Positions 41,318-49,006 of a stretch of 64,000 nt of DNA are shown in pieces (positions within the stretch are counted from its first letter, which is position 1; each line of letters starts with the position of its first letter). The translations under genes and the position numbers were made by a program. The notes below the pieces were generated by a model. The model was not told the DNA's origin and ran no database searches. It saw only the letters and a program-made list of their open reading frames with translations. The DNA comes from Rhodocyclus gracilis (lineage in GTDB: Bacteria; Pseudomonadota; Gammaproteobacteria; Burkholderiales; Rhodocyclaceae), in contig NZ_WIXJ01000002.1 in the NCBI RefSeq assembly GCF_009617575.1, positions 372,001 through 436,000 of the forward strand, written 5' to 3'.

Positions 41318-41336
41318 ATTGCGAATTACTCGCAAT
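41318..41336. promoter_or_regulatory. Palindromic operator candidate ATTGCGA-N5-TCGCAAT
   Basis: A perfect 7-bp inverted repeat with a five-base spacer (ATTGCGAATTACTCGCAAT) in an AT-rich island of the PepSY/tpa divergent gap. Size and symmetry suit a dimeric repressor site. The genes to its left are iron-linked, so a Fur-type site is one possibility, but the match to the classic Fur box is poor. Confidence 0.4.
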
Positions 41337-41514
41337 TATTGACATGAGTGGCGGCTCCGTCAAGCCGGCGGCGTGCGGGAGGCAAGAGAGAGCAGCCAGC
41401 GCCGCGCTCGCCATGGCAGCAAATGCAACGCCAACCGACATGCGCCGACGCCGACCAACGCCCACTGTGCCCCCAGCCCCGCCCACCCCGACGATATATC
41501 GATAGAAAATTAAC

Positions 41515-41521
41515 TTGCTTA
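41515..41521 (-). promoter_or_regulatory. TAAGCAA (TTGCTTA) motif upstream of tpa
   Basis: TAACTTGCTTA, 64 bases before the tpa ATG, matches the encapsulin upstream TAATTTGCTTA in 10 of 11 positions. The final TA of the TTGCTTATA word is not kept (TTGCTTAGT). Confidence 0.3.
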
Positions 41522-41584
41522 GTGCCGGGCCTTCGCCTGACTACGATAGACGCCCTACGCAACTTTGCAGATGGCACGTTCATC

Positions 41585-42940
41585 ATGGCGTTGGCAACAG
41601 ACATCCCGCGCACCGGGCCGGCAATTACCCCGCCCCGCGCCTCGCTGGCCGAATTCTGGCTACCCTTCACCCCGAACCGCGATTTCAAGAAAGCGCCGAA
41701 ACTCGTCGCCCGCGCCGAGGGCATGTACTACTACGACCCACAGGGCCGGCCGATCATCGACGGCGTCTCCGGGCTGTTCGCCAGCGCCGCCGGGCACGGT
41801 CGAGCGGAAATCGCGGAGGCCGTCGGTCAGCAGCTGCGCGAACTCGATTTCACCGCGAGCTTCTACCGCAGCCATCCGCTTGCCTTCACCGCCGCGCGCG
41901 CCATCAGCGAACTGACGCCCGACGGGCTCGACCGCATCTTTTTCGTCAACTCGGGTTCCGAGGCCGTCGACACGGCGATGAAGATCGTCCTCGCCTACCA
42001 TCGCGCACGCGGCGAAGGGCAGCGCACAGTCTTCATCAGCCGCGAACGCGCCTATCACGGCGTCAACTTCGGTGGCGTCTCGCTCTCGGGGCTGGTGAAT
42101 AACCGCCGCGCTTTTGGCGGCGTCGCCACGCCAGCGCCGCTCCTGCGTCATACCTGGCGCGCGGAAAGCGTCTTCAGTCACGGCCAGCCCGATACCGGCG
42201 CTGACCTTGCCGACGACCTGCTGCGCCTGATCGCCGTACACGGCGCCGAGAACATCGCCGCCGTCTTCGTCGAGCCGATTGCCGGTTCGACCGGTGTATT
42301 GGTGCCGCCGCGCGGCTATCTCGAACGCCTGCGGGCGATCTGCGATGCGCACGGCCTGCTGCTTGTTTTCGACGAAGTGATCACCGGTTTTGGCCGTACC
42401 GGTCGCGCCTTTGCGGCGCAGAGCTTCAAGGTGCGGCCCGACCTCATCACCATGGCGAAGGCGATCACCAACGGCGCACAGCCGATGGGCGCCGTCGCCG
42501 TCGACCGCCGGATTCACGACCAGATCGTCCACTCGGCACCGGAAGAGAGCATCGAGTTCTTCCACGGTTACACCTGGAGCGCACACCCCGCCGCCTGCGC
42601 CGCCTGCGTCGCGGCGCTCGACATCTATGCGCGGGAAAACCTGTTCGCGCGCGGCGCCGAGCTGAGCGCGTATTTCCAGCAGCGTGTCTTCAGCCTCGCC
42701 GATCTGCCCGCGGTCACGGACATCCGCGCCTACGGCCTCTTCGCCGGCATCGAACTGGCCCCCGCCGGCAAGCCCGGCGAACGCGGCTACCGCGTGCAGA
42801 AGGAGCTATTTGACGCCGGCCTGCACCTCAAGACGACCGGTGACGCCGCCATCCTCGCACCGGCGCTGATCGCCAGCCCGGCGCACATCGACGAAATCAT
42901 CGACGTGCTGCGCCGCGTGCTCGTCTGTCATTCCGCCTGA
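41585..42940 (+). CDS. tpa: Class III aminotransferase, probable taurine--pyruvate aminotransferase
   Basis: A 451-residue PLP enzyme of the omega-amino-acid:pyruvate group. The pyruvate-type family blocks are clear: FFVNSGSEAVDTAMKIVLAY, AYHGVNFGGVSLSG and LVFDEVITGFGRTG, with PLP Lys292 in ITMAKAITNG. Sequence alone would also fit beta-alanine:pyruvate aminotransferase. Position directly before tauABC, with xsc close by, makes taurine to sulfoacetaldehyde the likely reaction, with alanine formed from pyruvate. ATG 41585 fits homology; the ribosome-binding site is weak. Confidence 0.85.
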   Translation: MALATDIPRTGPAITPPRASLAEFWLPFTPNRDFKKAPKLVARAEGMYYYDPQGRPIIDGVSGLFASAAGHGRAEIAEAVGQQLRELDFTASFYRSHPLAFTAARAISELTPDGLDRIFFVNSGSEAVDTAMKIVLAYHRARGEGQRTVFISRERAYHGVNFGGVSLSGLVNNRRAFGGVATPAPLLRHTWRAESVFSHGQPDTGADLADDLLRLIAVHGAENIAAVFVEPIAGSTGVLVPPRGYLERLRAICDAHGLLLVFDEVITGFGRTGRAFAAQSFKVRPDLITMAKAITNGAQPMGAVAVDRRIHDQIVHSAPEESIEFFHGYTWSAHPAACAACVAALDIYARENLFARGAELSAYFQQRVFSLADLPAVTDIRAYGLFAGIELAPAGKPGERGYRVQKELFDAGLHLKTTGDAAILAPALIASPAHIDEIIDVLRRVLVCHSA

Positions 42941-43009
42941 GTCGGCAGCGACCCGGGCGCGTACCACTCCACTCCGCATGACTCCCTCGACTTTCACGGC
43001 AGGAACCCC

Positions 43010-44026
43010 ATGACTCGCAAACGACACTACCTCCTCAGCTCGCTCACCCTGATCGCGGGCCTCTTCTCCCTTTCAGCCTCGGCGGACCAGAAGGAAGTCA
43101 CTATCGCCTACCAGGACATGGTGGTGCCCTGGCGCGTTGCCCACGAAGCCGGCGAACTCGAGAAGGCGACCGGCTACAAGATCAACTTCCGCCAGTTCGC
43201 CGGTGGCGGCGACGTCATCCGCGCGCTCGCCTCCGGCCAGGTGAGCATCGGTGAAGCCGGCTCGGCGCCGATCGCTTCGGCGGTCTCGCAAGGCCTGCCG
43301 ATCGAACTGTTCTGGATTCTCGACGACATCAACGAAGCCGAAGCGCTGGTGGCGCGCGATGGCAGCAACGTGAACTCGATCGCCGACCTCAAGGGCAAGA
43401 AGATCGGCGTTCCCTTCACCTCGACGACGCACTTCCACACGCTGGTCGCGCTGCAGCACGCCAGGGTCAATCCCAACGACGTGCAGATCGTGAACCTGCG
43501 TCCGCCAGAAATCGCCGCCGCCTGGGAGCGCGGCAACCTCGATGCGACCTTCATCTGGGACCCGGTGCTGTCGAAGGTGAAGAAGAGCGGCAAGGTGCTG
43601 ACCACGTCCGGCGAAATCTCGAAGCAGACCGGCAAGACAACCTTTGACGGCATCGTCGTCAATCAGGCGTGGGCGAAAGACAACGCCGATTTCCTCGTCA
43701 AGTTCGTCAAGGTGCTGGCCAAGGCCGACGAGAACTACCGCAAGAACAAGGCGAAGTGGACCGCCGACTCGGCCGAAGCCAAGGCCGTCGCCAAGATTTC
43801 CGGCGCCAAGGTCGAAGACGTGCCGGCGACGATCGCGCTCTATCGCTTCCCGACGCTTGAAGAGCAGGCGTCGTCGCGCTGGCTCGGCGGCGGCAAGGAT
43901 GGCGGTGCCGCGCAGTCGCTGCTGGCGACGGCCAACTTCCTGAAGTCGCAGGGAACGATCGCCAACGTGCTGACCGACTACTCGGCGAACGTCACGCCGG
44001 TCTTCGTACAAAAAGCCGCCAAATGA
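43010..44026 (+). CDS. tauA: Taurine ABC transporter substrate-binding protein
   Basis: A 338-residue periplasmic binding protein. The Sec signal peptide is cleaved after SLSASA (residue ~25). The mature sequence follows TauA closely: [46 protein letters not shown] and [14 protein letters not shown], ending [10 protein letters not shown]. SsuA or nitrate-binding relatives lack several of these blocks. CAGGAA lies five bases before the ATG. The stop overlaps tauB by four bases. It would deliver taurine or a related aliphatic sulfonate for the adjacent catabolic enzymes. Confidence 0.93.
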   Translation: MTRKRHYLLSSLTLIAGLFSLSASADQKEVTIAYQDMVVPWRVAHEAGELEKATGYKINFRQFAGGGDVIRALASGQVSIGEAGSAPIASAVSQGLPIELFWILDDINEAEALVARDGSNVNSIADLKGKKIGVPFTSTTHFHTLVALQHARVNPNDVQIVNLRPPEIAAAWERGNLDATFIWDPVLSKVKKSGKVLTTSGEISKQTGKTTFDGIVVNQAWAKDNADFLVKFVKVLAKADENYRKNKAKWTADSAEAKAVAKISGAKVEDVPATIALYRFPTLEEQASSRWLGGGKDGGAAQSLLATANFLKSQGTIANVLTDYSANVTPVFVQKAAK

Positions 44027-44949
44027 GCCTCGCCGCCACCTCTGCCGCCGTTCGCGCCAGCGCCGATGCCGCGCTCCGGATCGCCTCACCCGCGACAGCG
44101 CAGCCCAGCGACGCGAGCAGCGTGGCGGCAGGGCTGGCGGCAGGCGTGACGGAGTTGGCAACCGCCTCAGCAGCGCGGGCGCTATCGGTGCACGACCTGT
44201 CGGTGCGCTTTGCCGGCAACGGTCAGGACACGCTGGCGCTGTCACAGGTCAACCTCGACATCGCCGCCGGCGATTTCGTCGTTGCACTCGGCGCCTCGGG
44301 CTGCGGCAAGACGACGTTGCTCTCCTGCATCGCCGGTTTCATCACCCCCTCCGCCGGCGAAATCCGGCTGGGGGACGTGCCGGTGCGTGGCCCCGGCGCC
44401 GAGCGCGGTGTCGTTTTCCAGAAACACGCGCTGATGCCCTGGCTCGACGTACTCGGCAATGTCGAATTCGGCTTGCGCATGCGCGGCGTCGACGCGACCA
44501 CGCGGCGCCAGATCGCGCTCGACAAGATCCGCGCCGTCGGCTTGGAGCACTGTGCGCGGCAGCCCGTCTACACCCTCTCCGGCGGCATGCAGCAGCGCGT
44601 CGGCATCGCGCGCGCGTTGGCCTCGAACCCGGAAGTCCTGCTCATGGACGAACCGCTCGGCGCGCTCGACGCGCTAACGCGCGAGCAGATCCAGGAGCTG
44701 ATCCTCAAGCTCTGGCACGCCGAGCGCAAAACGGTGTTTTTCATCACCCACAGTGTCGAGGAGGCGCTCTTTCTCGCCTCGCACCTGATCGTCATGGCGC
44801 CGTCGCCGGGGCGTATAGAGCACCGCTTCGAGCTGCCTTTCTCGCGCCGTTTCATTGAGTGCGGCGATGCCCGCGCGGTCAAATCAGCCGCCGATTTCAT
44901 CCGCGTGCGCGAAGAAATCCTGACGCTGATCCAGCGTCGTCCGCATTGA
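44023..44949 (+). CDS. tauB: Taurine ABC transporter ATP-binding protein
   Basis: A 308-residue ATPase subunit. Walker A is GASGCGKTT (90-98), the signature is [15 protein letters not shown] and Walker B is [12 protein letters not shown], as in TauB/SsuB. Usual TauB proteins are about 255 residues; here roughly 50 extra N-terminal residues form an Ala/Ser/Thr-rich stretch with no known domain. The ATGA overlap with tauA shows that the long start is the coupled one, so the extension is probably translated. Confidence 0.93.
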   Translation: MSLAATSAAVRASADAALRIASPATAQPSDASSVAAGLAAGVTELATASAARALSVHDLSVRFAGNGQDTLALSQVNLDIAAGDFVVALGASGCGKTTLLSCIAGFITPSAGEIRLGDVPVRGPGAERGVVFQKHALMPWLDVLGNVEFGLRMRGVDATTRRQIALDKIRAVGLEHCARQPVYTLSGGMQQRVGIARALASNPEVLLMDEPLGALDALTREQIQELILKLWHAERKTVFFITHSVEEALFLASHLIVMAPSPGRIEHRFELPFSRRFIECGDARAVKSAADFIRVREEILTLIQRRPH

Positions 44950-44976
44950 CGCGTTGAAACATTGAAAGACTCCGCC

Positions 44977-45948
44977 GTGCCTCCGTCCGATCACGCCCAC
45001 GCGCTGCGCCCCGGCTTTTCGCTGGCCGAGGCCCGGCGCAGCACGCCCCGTCAGGAACCCGCCGCGCTCCTCAGCGCCAGCTTCGCCGCCGCAGCGACGC
45101 CGGCAGAGACGGCTCATGACACCCCCGCAAGCCACGCGGCCAAGCCGCTGCCGCTGGCGCGTAGCCACAATTTTCCGGCCAGCGGTCACTGGCCGCTGGT
45201 GTCGCTCGCCAGCGCGGTCGTCCTGCTTCTGCTCTGGTGGATCAGCACACAAGCCGGCTGGCTGACGCCGCTGGTCCTGCCGTCGCCCGCGGCGGTCGGC
45301 GATGCCTTTCTCGCCGCGCAGCGCGGCGAACTGCAGGGCGGACACAGCCTGTTAGAGCACTTCGCCTGGAGCACTGGCCGCGTGCTCGCCGGTCTTCTGC
45401 TCGCCTGCCTGACGGCGATTCCGCTCGGCCTCTTGATGGGCGTCTCGCGACTGGCGCGCAGCGTCTTCGACCCGCCGATCGAGTTCTACCGGCCGCTGCC
45501 GCCGCTCGCCTACCTGCCGCTGATCGTCATCTGGTTCGGCATCGACGAGACGGCGAAGGTGCTGCTCATCTATCTTGCCTGCTTTGCGCCGCTGGTCGTC
45601 TCGGCGCGTGCTGGCGTGCGTTCGGCGTCCGCCGAGCAGATCAACGCCGCGCAATCGCTCGGCGCCACGCGCTGGCAGGTACTGCGGCATGTGATCCTGC
45701 CGGCGGCGCTGCCGGAAATCCTCACCGGCGTGCGCATTGCCGTCGGCTTTGGCTGGACGACGCTGGTCGCCGCCGAACTCGTTGCCGCCACCGTCGGCCT
45801 CGGCCAGCTGGTGATGAACGCGTCGAACTTCCTGCGTACCGACATCGTGCTCATGGGCATCCTCGTCATCGGCACGGTGGCCGGTGTTTTCGACCTGGTC
45901 ATGCGGCAGGTGGAGCGCCGGCTGGTGCCGTGGAAAGGGCACCGCTGA
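44977..45948 (+). CDS. tauC: Taurine ABC transporter permease
   Basis: A 323-residue inner-membrane permease. About six helices follow residue 70, and the EAA cytoplasmic loop AAQSLGATRWQVLRHVILPAALPEILTGVR docks on TauB. The first ~68 residues are polar and Ala-rich with no membrane segment, an unusual extension like that of TauB. GTG 44977 is chosen over TTG 44962 because GAAAG lies ten bases upstream, though the evidence is weak. It ends the tpa-tauABC run. Confidence 0.92.
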   Translation: MPPSDHAHALRPGFSLAEARRSTPRQEPAALLSASFAAAATPAETAHDTPASHAAKPLPLARSHNFPASGHWPLVSLASAVVLLLLWWISTQAGWLTPLVLPSPAAVGDAFLAAQRGELQGGHSLLEHFAWSTGRVLAGLLLACLTAIPLGLLMGVSRLARSVFDPPIEFYRPLPPLAYLPLIVIWFGIDETAKVLLIYLACFAPLVVSARAGVRSASAEQINAAQSLGATRWQVLRHVILPAALPEILTGVRIAVGFGWTTLVAAELVAATVGLGQLVMNASNFLRTDIVLMGILVIGTVAGVFDLVMRQVERRLVPWKGHR

Positions 45949-45982
45949 GGCTGCCACCCCGGAATACCCTGCCCAATATGCA

Positions 45983-45991
45983 TATAAGCAA
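45983..45991 (+). promoter_or_regulatory. TATAAGCAA motif upstream of small protein / XRE-cupin unit
   Basis: The exact nonamer TATAAGCAA occurs 82 bases before the ATG at 46074 in the short tauC-46074 gap, followed by TCGGTCGTTC. The surrounding ATATGCATATAAG is strikingly AT-rich for this genome, as expected of an activator site or promoter. Confidence 0.4.
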
Positions 45992-46073
45992 TCGGTCGTT
46001 CCCGCGTCGTCAGCGGCTGGCTAGAGTGAAATTCCCTGACGCAAGGCTCGCCCGCCTTCATGGAGTACGGCCA

Positions 46074-46331
46074 ATGCCCTCTTCCACCGCAACGATCATT
46101 GATTTCGCCGACGCCCGCCGCGAACAGCAGCGCCAGCAACGCCGCGTCGAACTCGCCAACGCCCGCCGCGCCATCGCCCAGCAGCTTTTCGCCGCGCCGA
46201 ACGGCGCGCTCTTTCCGCACGTGGCGCTACCCGGCGCTGTCGGGCCATCCGCGACGCCTTACGCCGCCTATGCGCACTACCCCCCCTACGCGCTGGGCCC
46301 GGCCTTCCAGCCGCGACAAAGGATCGGCTAG
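46074..46331 (+). CDS. Small unknown protein coupled to the XRE-cupin regulator
   Basis: An 85-residue protein that I do not recognise. The first half is a charged helix (IIDFADARREQQRQQRR...) and the second half is rich in Pro, Ala and Tyr (YAAYAHYPPYALGP). GGAG lies nine bases before the ATG, and one base separates its stop from the regulator's GTG, so the two are almost certainly cotranslated. A frame in the other register (from 46060) would make an implausible Ser/Pro/Arg-rich leader on the regulator. Its role in sulfonate use is unknown. Confidence 0.6.
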   Translation: MPSSTATIIDFADARREQQRQQRRVELANARRAIAQQLFAAPNGALFPHVALPGAVGPSATPYAAYAHYPPYALGPAFQPRQRIG

Positions 46332-46332
46332 C

Positions 46333-47049
46333 GTGTACAAGGAAAGCACCTCGCCGAATGAGGAGGGTGACGCCACGGCGCTGCTCGACCCGCCCAGTCG
46401 CCCGAAAGCGCACAAGGTCGTCGCCCCGCCCCCGCCAGCGTTCGCTCCCGCCGCCGCGCACCTCGCGCATGATGACGACGACGAACTGCCGCAACTGGTC
46501 GGCAAGAATCTGAAAAAACTGCGCAAGCAACACCGCTTTTCGCTCGACCGGCTGGCGCAGCGCTCCGGCGTCTCGCGGGCGATGCTCGGGCAGATCGAAC
46601 TTGGCCGCAGCGTGCCGACGATCCGCCTGTTATGGCGCATTGCCCAGGCCTTCAAGGTGCCGGTATCGGCCTTCCTCGACGATGGCGAGAACGCGTCGAC
46701 TGTGGTGCTGACGCGGCAGGAGTCGCGCGTTCTGGCCTCGCATGACGGACAGGTCACCTCGCGCGCACTGTTTCCGTTTCACGGCAGCCGGCAGGTCGAG
46801 TTCTACGAGATGCGCTTCGCGCCGGGCATTCTCGAACGCTCCGATCCGCACCCGCCCGCGACGACCGAAAATCTCGTCGTCGCCAGCGGCGAACTGGAAC
46901 TACAGGTCGATACCCACAGCTATCGCCTCGGCACCGGCGACGCCATCCATTTCGACGCCGACGTCGCCCATTCCTACCGGAATCCGGGCGACGTCGATGC
47001 GCAGGCTTTTGTGGTCATCAGCTATCCGGACGAAGCCGAGTATCGCTAG
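46333..47049 (+). CDS. XRE-family regulator with C-terminal cupin domain
   Basis: A 238-residue transcription factor. Residues 1-55 are disordered. The helix-turn-helix spans about 56-112 (VGKNLKKLRKQHRFSLDRLAQRSGVSRAMLGQIELG), and a cupin fold follows (about 150-232; EFYEMRFAPG, SGELELQV, DAIHFDADVAHSYRNPG). Such regulators bind small metabolites in the cupin. Location directly after tauC makes it the best candidate to control the taurine genes; that is inference. GTG 46333 has AAGGA nine bases upstream. It converges on the Met-rich gene. Confidence 0.9.
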   Translation: MYKESTSPNEEGDATALLDPPSRPKAHKVVAPPPPAFAPAAAHLAHDDDDELPQLVGKNLKKLRKQHRFSLDRLAQRSGVSRAMLGQIELGRSVPTIRLLWRIAQAFKVPVSAFLDDGENASTVVLTRQESRVLASHDGQVTSRALFPFHGSRQVEFYEMRFAPGILERSDPHPPATTENLVVASGELELQVDTHSYRLGTGDAIHFDADVAHSYRNPGDVDAQAFVVISYPDEAEYR

Positions 47050-47056
47050 ATCCTCC

Positions 47057-47089
47057 GGCGGGGATGCGGGCTGCGCGTCCCTCCCCGCC
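47057..47089. terminator. Hairpin between convergent XRE-cupin and Met-rich genes
   Basis: GGCGGGG (47057-47063) pairs with CCCCGCC (47083-47089) across a 19-base loop. It fills the 52-base gap between the two convergent stops and could terminate both. No strong T-run follows on either strand. Confidence 0.4.
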
Positions 47090-47101
47090 GCGCACGACTT
47101 T

Positions 47102-47551
47102 TCAGTGCATGCACATCATCATCGGCATGCCGCCGGCCATCATCATCATCGGCGTACCGCACATCATCATGCGGTTCATCATGTCGCAGCACATGGTCAT
47201 CATCTTCATGGGCATCGCCGGGGTCGGCGTCATCATGACCATCATGCCCTTGCCGGTCATTTCCATGCTCATCGCCGGCATCATCGGCATGCCACACATC
47301 ATCATCATTGGCATGCCGTTGCAGGTCATCATCATCGGGATGCCCTTTTCCATCATCGACTGCATCATCATGCAGCAGTCTTTCATCATGTCCATGGTCA
47401 TGCCCTCGGAGGGCGTCATCATGCACATCATTCCCTTGTCGTTCATTTCGCAGTTCATATGAACCATCATCGCTGGCGCCATGCCCATCATCGGCATGGG
47501 CATCGGCATCGACATGGGCATCGTGGTCGGCATCTTCATCGTGGCTTTCAT
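47102..47551 (-). CDS. Extremely methionine- and cysteine-rich protein
   Basis: A 149-residue protein with, by my count, 65 Met and 10 Cys, so about half of all residues carry sulfur. There is no obvious signal peptide. Met runs of two to four alternate with Pro, Gly, Lys and Thr, and two related segments occur (DCCMMMQSMMEKG and MCCDMMNRMMMCG). AGGAG lies seven bases before the ATG, and a good sigma-70-type promoter lies 46 bases upstream, so this strand is the expressed one; the opposite frames only give Ile- or His-rich mirror products. I do not recognise a family. Candidate roles are copper(I) binding, oxidant scavenging or sulfur storage. Confidence 0.85.
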   Translation of the reverse strand: MKATMKMPTTMPMSMPMPMPMMGMAPAMMVHMNCEMNDKGMMCMMTPSEGMTMDMMKDCCMMMQSMMEKGIPMMMTCNGMPMMMMCGMPMMPAMSMEMTGKGMMVMMTPTPAMPMKMMTMCCDMMNRMMMCGTPMMMMAGGMPMMMCMH

Positions 47552-47596
47552 GATTTTCTCCTGGATCGTGGAAGGGTTACTGCTTTGCTTGACTTC

Positions 47597-47624
47597 ACTA
47601 TAGCCCTACGCCGTCAGAATTCAA
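47597..47624 (-). promoter_or_regulatory. Sigma-70-type promoter of the Met-rich gene
   Basis: Read on the minus strand, TTGAAT (-35) and TATAGT (-10) are separated by 16 bases, giving a start near 47590 and a leader of about 40 bases. An A/T-rich tract (about 47632-47660) lies further upstream, where an UP element could act. The match to consensus is four of six and five of six. Confidence 0.65.
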
Positions 47625-47783
47625 TACATAAGTCACTGTTTTAATTAATTTATTTTCCCATATAACGGAAATACTGTCAGGATATTGGAGACGTCGCCAC
47701 GCGCCCGATATGGATCGACGAAAATCATCGTTCTCCACCAGGCCCGTCCGCCTTACGCTCTGCCAAAACGCCGAGGGATCGCC

Positions 47784-48872
47784 ATGAACGCACCCACCGA
47801 CACGCAACAACTCGCCAGCGACAACTACGCCGGCATCTGCGCCGAAGCCTTCGCCCACCTGGAGGCCGCCAACGCCGGCCATGCCATCGCCTATGGCGAC
47901 GACGTCTGGACCGCGCGCGCCAAAGCCGCCATCGAAGACGTCTTCGAAACGGCTTGCGAGGTGCACTTCGTCTTCAACGGCACGGCAGCGAATTCGCTGG
48001 CGCTGTCGGCGATCTGCCAGTCCTACCACAGCGTGATCTGCCACGAGCTGGCGCACATCGAGACCGACGAATGCGGCGGCCCCGAGTTCTTCTCCAACGG
48101 TTCCAAACTGCTGCTCGGCGGCGGCGCCAACGGCAAGCTGACACCGGCCGCAGTGGAAGCGATTTTTCGCAAACGCAGCGACATCCACTACCCGAAACCG
48201 CAAGCTGTCAGCCTGACGCAGGCCACCGAAGTCGGCACGGTCTACACCCCCGACGAACTGGCAGCGCTGCAAGCGACAGCCCGCCGCTTGGGGCTGCACC
48301 TGCACATGGACGGCGCACGACTCGCCAACGCGCTCGCCTCGCTGGGCGCGCGGCCGAAAGAGATCACCTGGCAGGCCGGCATCGACGTACTGTGTTTCGG
48401 CGGTACAAAGAACGGCCTTGCCGTCGGCGAAGCGGTCGTCTTTTTCAATACCGCGCTCGCCCGCGACTTTGCCTACCGCTGCAAGCAGGCCGGGCAACTC
48501 GCCTCGAAAATGCGCTTCGTCAGCGCGCCCTGGCTGGGCCTCCTCGACAACGATACCTGGCAGCGCAATGCCGCCCACGCCAACGCCATGGCGCAACGGC
48601 TGGCCAAGGGGCTGGAGCCTCTGCCGGGCGTACACCGCCTCTTCCCGGTCGAGGCCAATTCGGTCTTCGTCAGCCTGCCGGAAGCCGTCATCACGCGACT
48701 GCACGCGGCGGGCTGGCGCTTCTACACCTTCATCGGTGCCGGCGGCGTCCGCCTGATGACGTCGTGGAACACCCGCGAGGAAACCGTCGACGCCTTCATC
48801 GCCGCCACACGGCAAGCGCTAGGCGAGACTACGCCAGCGCCCGCTGCGGTCGCGAACTCCCTTGACGCCTGA
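47784..48872 (+). CDS. ltaE: Low-specificity L-threonine aldolase
   Basis: A 362-residue PLP enzyme that cleaves L-threonine or L-allo-threonine to glycine and acetaldehyde. PLP Lys209 is in CFGGTKNGL; the aldolase blocks FVFNGTAANSLAL, HIETDECGGPEFFSNG and HMDGARLANALASLG are complete. The length suits the family's longer bacterial branch. GAGGGA lies six bases before the ATG. It sits between the Met-rich gene and xsc without an obvious metabolic link to taurine. It converges on xsc with about 130 non-coding bases between. Confidence 0.93.
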   Translation: MNAPTDTQQLASDNYAGICAEAFAHLEAANAGHAIAYGDDVWTARAKAAIEDVFETACEVHFVFNGTAANSLALSAICQSYHSVICHELAHIETDECGGPEFFSNGSKLLLGGGANGKLTPAAVEAIFRKRSDIHYPKPQAVSLTQATEVGTVYTPDELAALQATARRLGLHLHMDGARLANALASLGARPKEITWQAGIDVLCFGGTKNGLAVGEAVVFFNTALARDFAYRCKQAGQLASKMRFVSAPWLGLLDNDTWQRNAAHANAMAQRLAKGLEPLPGVHRLFPVEANSVFVSLPEAVITRLHAAGWRFYTFIGAGGVRLMTSWNTREETVDAFIAATRQALGETTPAPAAVANSLDA

Positions 48873-49006
48873 GAGTTGCGACCAGGCCTTCTGCCGGTTT
48901 CAGCGCTTCTGCCTGCTTTATCTGTTTCGCCACCAGGAGAAGCGCGGCGCGACCGGTTTCGCGCGCGGCGAGTCACTCCCGCGCGCGAACGCCGTCGGCG
49001 GTGGCT

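Larger units (their letters stand above)
40988..41584. other. Non-coding gap between PepSY operon and tpa
   Basis: Nearly 600 bases separate these divergent units. I find no convincing gene; a 94-codon minus-strand frame (41051-41335) has no good start site or family. The gap holds a 7-bp palindrome near 41318 and a TTGCTTA motif near 41515, and becomes AT-rich just before tpa (41490-41520), where its promoter should lie. Confidence 0.6.

Noticed and set aside
41051..41335. 94-codon minus-strand frame upstream of the PepSY operon
   Set aside because: No Shine-Dalgarno, no family resemblance, and composition like random GC-rich sequence; it also covers the palindrome.
46060..46332. Longer start for the XRE-cupin regulator at 46060
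   Set aside because: The added residues are Ser/Pro/Arg-rich frame noise, and the overlapping register encodes a better small protein with its own ribosome-binding site.
47064..47644. Plus-strand frames reading as Ile-rich hydrophobic or His-rich proteins
   Set aside because: They are mirror images of repeated ATG codons in the minus-strand Met-rich gene; CAT and ATC repeats give poly-His or poly-Ile. They lack ribosome-binding sites and promoters.
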